A DNA stretch of 11,022 nt, from NCBI GenBank assembly GCA_003224515.1, contig QHZC01000170.1, forward strand, positions 3,434 to 14,455. Direction: 5' to 3'. Made by a program: the position numbers and the translations under genes. This document shows, one piece after another, positions 6,815-11,022 of the stretch. Every line of letters begins with the position of its first letter. The first letter of the stretch is position 1. This stretch comes from Acidobacteriota bacterium. GTDB lineage: Bacteria > Acidobacteriota > Terriglobia > Acidiferrales > UBA7541. The notes below the pieces were generated by a model that worked only from the letters and a program-made list of their open reading frames with translations, made no database searches and was not told the DNA's origin.

Positions 6815-7873
6815 TCACAGGCACGCGGCAATGCGCACGAGATTTTGAACGCTGCTCCTGCTATGGTTCTTCATGGCATAGAGCGCGCGGTCGGCAGCGC
6901 CGAGAAGTTTCTCGGGTGTGTCACCATCCTGCGGGAATGCCGCGACGCCCGCGCTAACAGAAAGCGCAGGGCGCTCCGGTTCAGCGGAGAGACGCTCGCG
7001 GATTCGAGAGACGACGCGTGACGCCATGTCCTTGCCAGCTTCCGGCAGTACCAGCGCGAATTCATCGCCACCGTAGCGCGCCGCCGTGTCAATCGCGCGG
7101 GAATGGTTGCGCAGAATCTTGGCGATACGCACCAGCGCCCGACTGCCGGTCAGATGTCCGTACTGATCGTTGATGATCTTGAGCCCGTCCATGTCCAGAA
7201 GCACGATGCTGAATGGACGCTGCGTGCGGCGGGAACGGTCAAGTTCCGCTTCGAGAACGCTGATGAGCCGCCGGTAATTCGACAACCCCGTGAGTGAATC
7301 AGTGACGGCCATCGATCGCACCTGCTCGAAGAGGCGAGCTTGTTCCAGCAACGCACCGGAAAGCATGACGACATAGCTACAAGTCTTGCTCAACTCCGCC
7401 AGAAAAAACGGGCCATCGAAAAGCTGCCGCGAAAATGCGGCTGATGCGTGGCAGACAACGTTCAGCGAAGCCACAATAAAGAGAGAGTGATCGAAGAGGC
7501 TGGCGGCGCCTTGCTTGTTTCTGTCATTCCTGAGCTGGCGATAGCAGGCCGCGGCAATCAAGAACAGCACGGCGGGGAGCAAATCCCAAGGACGAGAAAG
7601 CAAGTTCCCGGCATGAGCGACGGGCGCAGCGGGTGCGGCCAGAAACGCGGCGCTGGTCATGTAGGCAGCCAGTGCCACGACCAGCAACGCTGCGGCCGTC
7701 TCCTTGCTGGGCTGCCGCGCGGTGGGCATATAGCGCTCAACGGCGATAGCGGCGAGCAACAGAACGGCGAGCAGTGTGCGACTCACCATCCACCCCATGG
7801 GGATTCGGGAGAGCGCCAGGGCACCGGAGATCAGCGAATCGTTCAGACCAAAGCAGCCCAAATCCGAAGGCAA
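6815..7873 (-). CDS. Membrane diguanylate cyclase (GGDEF), reading frame broken at its 5' side
   Basis: The open frame codes for 352 residues from a TTG at 7873, which is probably not a true start. Several hydrophobic segments (about 30-46, 60-80, 97-111 and 129-147) form the rear part of a membrane sensor. A linker helix near 173-187 leads to the GGDEF domain at about 190-340. The signature Gly-Gly-Asp-Glu-Phe is at 268-272, metal-binding Asp227/Asp229 lie in L-D-M-D-G, and an inhibitory I-site Arg259-x2-Asp262 sits exactly five residues before GGDEF, so the catalytic part looks active and product-inhibited. A TGA at 7877-7879 closes this frame just upstream, while a different frame (8078 down to about 7850) codes for the front of the same membrane domain. 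One indel or small deletion therefore separates the halves. Internal starts at 7798 or 7789 could still give a shortened membrane cyclase. Confidence 0.8.
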   Translation of the reverse strand: MPSDLGCFGLNDSLISGALALSRIPMGWMVSRTLLAVLLLAAIAVERYMPTARQPSKETAAALLVVALAAYMTSAAFLAAPAAPVAHAGNLLSRPWDLLPAVLFLIAAACYRQLRNDRNKQGAASLFDHSLFIVASLNVVCHASAAFSRQLFDGPFFLAELSKTCSYVVMLSGALLEQARLFEQVRSMAVTDSLTGLSNYRRLISVLEAELDRSRRTQRPFSIVLLDMDGLKIINDQYGHLTGSRALVRIAKILRNHSRAIDTAARYGGDEFALVLPEAGKDMASRVVSRIRERLSAEPERPALSVSAGVAAFPQDGDTPEKLLGAADRALYAMKNHSRSSVQNLVRIAACL

Positions 7874-8078
7874 GGATCAATGCGGTGCGATCATGGGTAC
7901 CGCGGAACCGGACGAGGGCGTTCGCGGCATAACAGAAACTGAGAAGTGTTCCGCCAACTTCCAGATATAAATAGGTTTGTGGTGTGCCGGCAACGCTGAT
8001 TTGCCGCAGGTAGAAGACCACAGCAAGAGAGAGGACCAGAGACATTGCGCCGGTCGCAACCAGGGCACGCGTGTGCAT
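7737..8078 (-). pseudogene. N-terminal membrane-sensor fragment of the frameshifted cyclase
   Basis: From the ATG at 8078 this frame codes for two clear membrane helices (residues about 3-24 and 34-57) and the start of a third (about 65-73). They are followed by N-A-L-V-R-F-R and H-D-R-T-A-L-I-L-A-F-G-F, then about 38 low-complexity, Arg-rich residues that do not resemble a membrane protein. Helix content passes to the other frame at about 7840-7875, where the GGDEF gene continues with C-F-G-L-N-D and a further helix. The natural reading is one gene, 8078 to 6815, with a frame-disrupting lesion. The frame is open further up to an ATG at 8222, but the extra 48 residues look less protein-like and that ATG has AGGA immediately adjacent, too close for a good ribosome site. 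Sequencing or assembly error is an alternative. Confidence 0.6.
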
Positions 8079-8457
8079 CTTTCGCGCAGAGAGCGAATTG
8101 TCGTCGCAGCGAAGAAACCCGATGATTTTGCCCCAACTGCCCACAAAAGCCCCCAAATACCGAAGAAAAATTGGCAACTCCCAACAAATGCAAGTTTGTG
8201 CCCTTTCTGGCTGGAAATTCATTCCTGTAAATTTATGAAAACAAATAGCTTATATAGATGCATCGCAGAGGGGGAAGATCCTTCGAGGTTTGCGAGACAC
8301 CGCGCCTGCCTACAGTTTGATGGATCCAGGCATTATCATTTTTGTTTCGTTAAAGTTACGGGGGTGGGGGCCAGTATCAAGGGTAAAATTCGAGACTGTC
8401 TCAGCCTGAGACAAGTCTCAACATTTGAAACAGTAGGCAAGTTGGCTTCGCCATCTG
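8079..8457. other. Gene-poor stretch between the cyclase and the CDGSH gene
   Basis: No convincing gene lies here. The left part (8079-8222) can be read as an extension of the cyclase N-terminal frame. The middle (8223-8330) is relatively A+T rich with TATATA-like runs near 8250, a plausible but unproven promoter area for the cyclase. A G5-T-G5 tract occurs at 8360-8370, and a strong inverted repeat at 8392-8420 closes the stretch. Confidence 0.5.
8392..8420 (-). terminator. Strong inverted repeat, probable terminator of the CDGSH gene
   Basis: Plus-strand GAGACTGTCTCA (8392-8403) pairs with TGAGACAAGTCTC (8407-8419) as a 12-pair stem with a single bulged base and a three-base loop. On the minus strand the stem is followed by CGAATTTTACC, a short T-run, and it begins 38 bases after the CDGSH stop codon, which fits an intrinsic terminator. 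The same bases also read as two side-by-side GAGAC/GTCTC palindromes (spacers of one and two bases), so an operator is the alternative. Confidence 0.5.
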
Positions 8458-8691
8458 CTAAAGCTTCGGCTTGGGGGGAGGCAGCTCCCGAGCAGCAACG
8501 GTGTCGGCGAATCCACAGGTCTTATGCGAGCCATCGCAGAACGGTTTGTTTGCCGAATGCCCACAACGGCAGAGCCCAATGGTTGTCCGTCCAGCCAAGC
8601 CAAAGGGCTTGCCTTCGGGATCAAAGATTTCGAAATCGCCTTCCACGCGGATAGATCCGTTGTGATTAACGGTAATTTTCGTGGCCGCCAT
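8458..8691 (-). CDS. CDGSH-type iron-sulfur protein
   Basis: The protein has 77 residues from the ATG at 8691. It contains one CDGSH motif with all [2Fe-2S] ligands: Cys41, Cys43, Cys52 and His56, in C-x-C-x8-C-D-G-S-H with the conserved Lys-Pro before the third Cys. The N-terminal half (I-T-V-x2-N-G-S-I-x-V-E-G-D-F) is a short beta region usual in stand-alone bacterial family members. There is no membrane anchor, unlike mitoNEET, so it is probably cytosolic and serves in electron or cluster transfer. AGGAGA at 8696-8701 fixes the start; the frame is open to 8796 but that extension is not protein-like. It follows the MoeZ-like gene by 122 bases on the same strand, so it may have its own promoter or be the last gene of the sulfur cluster. 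Confidence 0.87.
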   Translation of the reverse strand: MAATKITVNHNGSIRVEGDFEIFDPEGKPFGLAGRTTIGLCRCGHSANKPFCDGSHKTCGFADTVAARELPPPKPKL

Positions 8692-8695
8692 TTTT

Positions 8696-8701
8696 TCTCC
8701 T
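8696..8701 (-). promoter_or_regulatory. Shine-Dalgarno site for the CDGSH gene
   Basis: AGGAGA on the minus strand, four bases before the ATG at 8691. It rules out the longer frame beginning near 8796. Confidence 0.7.
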
Positions 8702-8813
8702 GCATGACTCCAGCGTATGCCCACTGACGCGGCTAGCGACAAGCACAAACGACCATCGGCCCGAACGCGACCGGGACGTTTGCCCTGAAGTAGCACAAAT
8801 TCCCGAAGACCAG

Positions 8814-9998
8814 TCAGTACTTTGGAACGGACGGATCAACCTCGTCGGACCAGGCGAGGATACCGCCTTTCAGGTTGAGGATTTTGCGGAAGCCCGCCTT
8901 GCGCAAGAAGTCCACGGCCTCGGCAGAACGCTTCCCGCTGCGGCAGTGCGCTACGATTTCCCGCGATGAATCGAGTTCGTGGACGCGCCGCGTCAACTCT
9001 CCCAGCGGGAGCAGATGTCCCTTGAGATTGCAGATCTGGTATTCGTGGGGCTCACGCACATCGAGAATGAATAAATCATCTCCACGATCAAGTCTGGCTT
9101 TGAGTTCGCGTGGAGTGATTTCCGGCACTTGCATGGACGGGCCGGGAGCTTCCTCGCCGCGCACGCCGCAAAATTCGTAATAATCGATCAGCTTGGTGAT
9201 CGTCGGATGCGTTCCGCACATCGGGCAGTTGGGATTCTTACGCAGCTTCAGTTCACGGAACTTCATCCCCAGAGCGTCAAAAAGCAGCAAGCGTCCCACG
9301 AGATTATCCCCGCGACCGAGGATCAGTTTGATCGTTTCCATTGCCTGGATAGAGCCGACGATTCCGGGCAGAACGCCGAGGACGCCGCCTTCCGCGCAGG
9401 AGGGCACAAGCCCCGGCGGAGGCGGTTCAGGATAGAGGCAGCGGTAGCACGGACCATCGGGCATGCCGAAAATGGTGGCTTGCCCTTCAAACCGGAAAAT
9501 CGAGCCGTACACGTTTGGCTTTCGCAGCAAAACGCACGCGTCGTTGACAAGATAGCGTGTGGGAAAATTGTCGGTCCCGTCGACGATGACATCAAAGTCC
9601 TTGAAGAGTTCAAGCGCGTTGGCGCTGGTCAGCTGCGTTTCGAACGACTGAATCTGTATGTCCGGATTGAGGTTCGCAAGGCGTGCGCGCGCGGCTTCGC
9701 TTTTCGGCTTGCCAACATCGCTGGTGCCAAACGTGACCTGGCGTTGGAGATTGGTGAAGTCGACGACGTCAAAATCAACCAGACCTATTTTGCCAACGCC
9801 CGCGGCGGCAAGATACAACCCCAGCGGTGCGCCGAGCCCCCCTGAGCCGATGAGCAATACCTTGGCGTTCTTCAGCCTAAGCTGCCCCTCCATGCCGACT
9901 TCCGGCATGATGAGATGGCGGCTGTACCGAAGGATTTCTTGGTTCGAAAGACTCGCTGCCGGTTTTGCGCCGGTCTGCGGCTGTGTGGTTGCGGCCAT
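8814..9998 (-). CDS. moeZ: MoeZ-like adenylyltransferase/sulfurtransferase (ThiF/MoeB domain plus rhodanese)
   Basis: The 394-residue enzyme has two domains. Residues about 20-270 are an E1-like ThiF/MoeB domain: ATP-binding G-S-G-G-L-G at 51-56, Asp75 and Asp77 in V-D-F-D, N-L-Q-R-Q at 83-87, the zinc site formed by Cys184/Cys187 and Cys258/Cys261, and the conserved Cys201 in S-C-A-E-G-G-V-L-G. Residues about 290-390 are a rhodanese domain with persulfide Cys352 in H-C-R-S-G-K-R-S. Enzymes of this layout adenylate the C-terminal glycine of a ubiquitin-like sulfur carrier and then transfer sulfur to make a thiocarboxylate; Mycobacterium MoeZ serves both molybdopterin and CysO pathways. The sulfur-carrier gene lies immediately upstream, nine bases away, and AAGGAG at the end of that gene serves as the ribosome site. 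All key residues are present. Confidence 0.9.
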   Translation of the reverse strand: MAATTQPQTGAKPAASLSNQEILRYSRHLIMPEVGMEGQLRLKNAKVLLIGSGGLGAPLGLYLAAAGVGKIGLVDFDVVDFTNLQRQVTFGTSDVGKPKSEAARARLANLNPDIQIQSFETQLTSANALELFKDFDVIVDGTDNFPTRYLVNDACVLLRKPNVYGSIFRFEGQATIFGMPDGPCYRCLYPEPPPPGLVPSCAEGGVLGVLPGIVGSIQAMETIKLILGRGDNLVGRLLLFDALGMKFRELKLRKNPNCPMCGTHPTITKLIDYYEFCGVRGEEAPGPSMQVPEITPRELKARLDRGDDLFILDVREPHEYQICNLKGHLLPLGELTRRVHELDSSREIVAHCRSGKRSAEAVDFLRKAGFRKILNLKGGILAWSDEVDPSVPKY

Positions 9999-10007
9999 TG
10001 CGTTTCT

Positions 10008-10388
10008 CTACTCCTTCAAATTCCAATTCGACTTGCAAGAACAAGCAGCAAACAGGGATTCCTCTCGGCGTCTACTCCGGCCTGTGCCGGGCCCCGAAAC
10101 GACGCCTGTAGATGCCCCACCCGCGATGGACGGAATAATGCTGATCGTGTCTCCATCCTTCGTGGGCGTGTTCTCTTTCGCCAGATAACGAATGTCCTCA
10201 TCGTTTACGTACACGTTGACAAAGCTGCGCAGCTTGCCGTCTTCGGTAAAGAGATGTTTGCGCAGCTCTGCGAATTCCGTGGTCAGATGGCCGAGCGCTT
10301 CCCCGACAGTCCGGGCACTGAACTCGGCCGAGTCACGCTTCCCCGCATAGGGGCGAAGCGGCGATGGAATCATTACTTTCACGGGCAT
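10008..10388 (-). CDS. cysO: Ubiquitin-like sulfur carrier (CysO/MoaD/ThiS family) with a 35-residue tail after Gly-Gly
   Basis: The ATG at 10388, with GGAG at 10396-10399, gives 126 residues. Residues 1-91 are a complete beta-grasp sulfur carrier: strands near 2-7 and 20-25, a helix near 27-45, V-N-V-Y-V-N-D-E-D-I at 57-66, K-D-G-D-T-I-S-I-I-P at 77-86, and the C-terminal Gly90-Gly91 preceded by S-I-A. In this family the thiocarboxylate forms on the last Gly, so the protein should end there or within a few residues. Here translation runs on for 35 residues, rich in Gly, Ser and Arg early and with a Cys-Ser-Cys later, to a TAG at 10008-10010. The carrier must therefore be trimmed, presumably by the JAMM protease encoded 30 bases upstream, unless the tail comes from loss of an old stop. 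CysO is preferred over MoaD because of the cysteine synthase and JAMM neighbours. Confidence 0.85.
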   Translation of the reverse strand: MPVKVMIPSPLRPYAGKRDSAEFSARTVGEALGHLTTEFAELRKHLFTEDGKLRSFVNVYVNDEDIRYLAKENTPTKDGDTISIIPSIAGGASTGVVSGPGTGRSRRREESLFAACSCKSNWNLKE

Positions 10389-10418
10389 TTCATTTCTCCG
10401 TTGTGCTGAAACCACCGG

Positions 10419-10907
10419 CTACACCGCGGCGCGGTGGCGAATCTCAATCCCTTCGGGTCGAAACTCCCCGCGGTCGTCGTTCAAACGCCATGAGGTCATG
10501 TCCTGGGGCGCGCCGTTCCGCACGCTGACGATGATGTAGCTGTACCACGGCCAGGCGTGGTCGCGGTCATACTCGCTTGGCCGTGCCGGATGGTCGGGAT
10601 GCGAATGATACCACCCGACCACTTCGAGGCTCTGCTCAGTTGCCGCCTTTTCCGCCGCGCGAACGTCCTCGGCAGTCACCGAAAAGCGGTTGCGCGGCGA
10701 ATCGTCTCGCCGATTGAGGAGCGGAAAAAGCTGCAGGATCTCCCGCGCGGACACCAGCGCGCCTTTTCCCCGATGGCTCTCAAGGTTAGCGCTCGAATCG
10801 CGTCCGAGCAGCGCGCCGCAGCATTCATGCGGATAGGTCTCCGCGCCATGCGCGCGGATTTTCTCCGCAAGGTGCCCGCTGATCCAGAGTGCGGCTGCGT
10901 CCGCCAT
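10419..10907 (-). CDS. mec: JAMM/MPN+ metalloprotease, Mec-like
   Basis: From the ATG at 10907 the protein has 162 residues, a single Prok-JAB domain. The zinc-site set is complete: Glu28 in P-H-E-C-C-G, His101-Ser-His103, then exactly seven residues to Ser111 and Asp114, giving H-x-H-x7-S-x2-D. Mycobacterium Mec is this kind of enzyme and hydrolyses the CysO-cysteine bond to release cysteine; related JAMM proteins remove residues beyond the Gly-Gly of sulfur carriers. Its ATG lies two bases after the stop of the cysteine synthase gene and its stop is 30 bases before the sulfur carrier, so all are surely one operon. The frame is open to the window edge, but those upstream codons overlap the cysteine synthase tail in another frame and are not family-like. 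No strong Shine-Dalgarno site is seen, which suggests coupled translation. Confidence 0.88.
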   Translation of the reverse strand: MADAAALWISGHLAEKIRAHGAETYPHECCGALLGRDSSANLESHRGKGALVSAREILQLFPLLNRRDDSPRNRFSVTAEDVRAAEKAATEQSLEVVGWYHSHPDHPARPSEYDRDHAWPWYSYIIVSVRNGAPQDMTSWRLNDDRGEFRPEGIEIRHRAAV

Positions 10908-10909
10908 AA

Positions 10910-11022
10910 TTATTCTTCGTCCCAGAAGCGATCGTTCAGGTACTTCGAAGCGGAGTCCGCAAAAACAGTGACGATCACGGCATTCGCATTCTTCGGGATT
11001 CCGGCGGCTACTTGGAAGCAAC
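10910..11022 (-). CDS. cysM: Cysteine synthase (CysM/CysK type), C-terminal end only (partial)
   Basis: One minus-strand frame is open from the window edge to a TAA at 10910-10912 and codes for 36 residues. They contain N-A-V-I-V-T-V-F-A-D-S-A-S-K-Y-L and end in R-F-W-D-E-E. A final beta strand followed by a D-S/G-x-x-K/R-Y-L helix is the standard ending of PLP-dependent O-acetylserine/O-phosphoserine sulfhydrylases. The PLP lysine and substrate loops lie outside the window, so CysM rather than CysK is inferred from the neighbouring JAMM protease and sulfur carrier, matching the mycobacterial mec-cysO-cysM group. The stop codon is two bases from the next ATG. Confidence 0.72.
   Translation of the reverse strand, partial: CFQVAAGIPKNANAVIVTVFADSASKYLNDRFWDEE

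Noticed and set aside
8360..8370. G5-T-G5 tract as a G-quadruplex
   Set aside because: Only two G-runs are present nearby; four are needed for an intramolecular quadruplex.
9129..9845. Plus-strand open frame (238 codons) opposite the MoeZ-like gene
   Set aside because: Antisense to an enzyme with all catalytic residues; composition follows the complementary codons and no domain is recognisable.
10908..11021. N-terminal extension of the JAMM protease to the window edge
   Set aside because: The same bases encode the cysteine synthase C-terminus in another frame, and the extension is Cys/Arg-rich and unlike the family.

Overview
The window looks like chromosomal DNA of a Gram-negative, fairly GC-rich soil-type bacterium, most likely an acidobacterium. 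That placement is by resemblance: a secreted beta-barrel protein ending in Phe, a heptosyl/glucosyltransferase pair typical of an LPS-making cell, a membrane-anchored TPR protein, and an acidobacterial-style membrane GGDEF protein. No mobile element, tRNA, rRNA or CRISPR array was seen. Genes are tightly packed on both strands.

Layout. (1) 1-802, plus strand: the last codons of a group-1 glycosyltransferase, then a small outer-membrane beta-barrel protein. (2) 914-3593, minus strand: an operon-like run of a membrane-anchored TPR protein (YfgM-like), a dGTPase-family HD phosphohydrolase, and an endonuclease III homologue that keeps its iron-sulfur loop but has lost the catalytic Lys and Asp. 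(3) 3757-6254, plus strand: a zinc-ribbon/FHA protein, a WaaE-like family 2 glycosyltransferase and a family 4 glycosyltransferase overlapping it by ATGA. (4) 6483-8078, minus strand: a PilZ c-di-GMP receptor downstream of a membrane diguanylate cyclase whose reading frame is broken in the membrane sensor region. (5) 8458-11022, minus strand: a sulfur-carrier cluster, in transcription order cysteine synthase (cut by the window edge), JAMM metalloprotease (Mec-like), ubiquitin-like sulfur carrier (CysO/MoaD/ThiS fold), MoeB/ThiF-type adenylyltransferase with a rhodanese domain (MoeZ-like), then a CDGSH iron-sulfur protein.

How they work together. Region 5 holds the parts of the protein-thiocarboxylate route to cysteine known from Mycobacterium: MoeZ activates and sulfurates the carrier's C-terminal Gly-Gly, cysteine synthase joins the carrier thiocarboxylate to an activated serine, and the JAMM protease releases cysteine. 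The unusual point is that the carrier does not end at Gly-Gly but runs on for 35 residues, so it would need trimming first, and the JAMM protease next door is the obvious candidate. Region 4 pairs a c-di-GMP synthase with a receptor. Region 3 probably serves LPS or surface glycan assembly. Region 2 joins a nucleotide-pool enzyme to a probably non-catalytic DNA-binding helix-hairpin-helix protein.

The best candidates for something new are the inactive-looking endonuclease III homologue, the long-tailed sulfur carrier, and the frameshifted cyclase.
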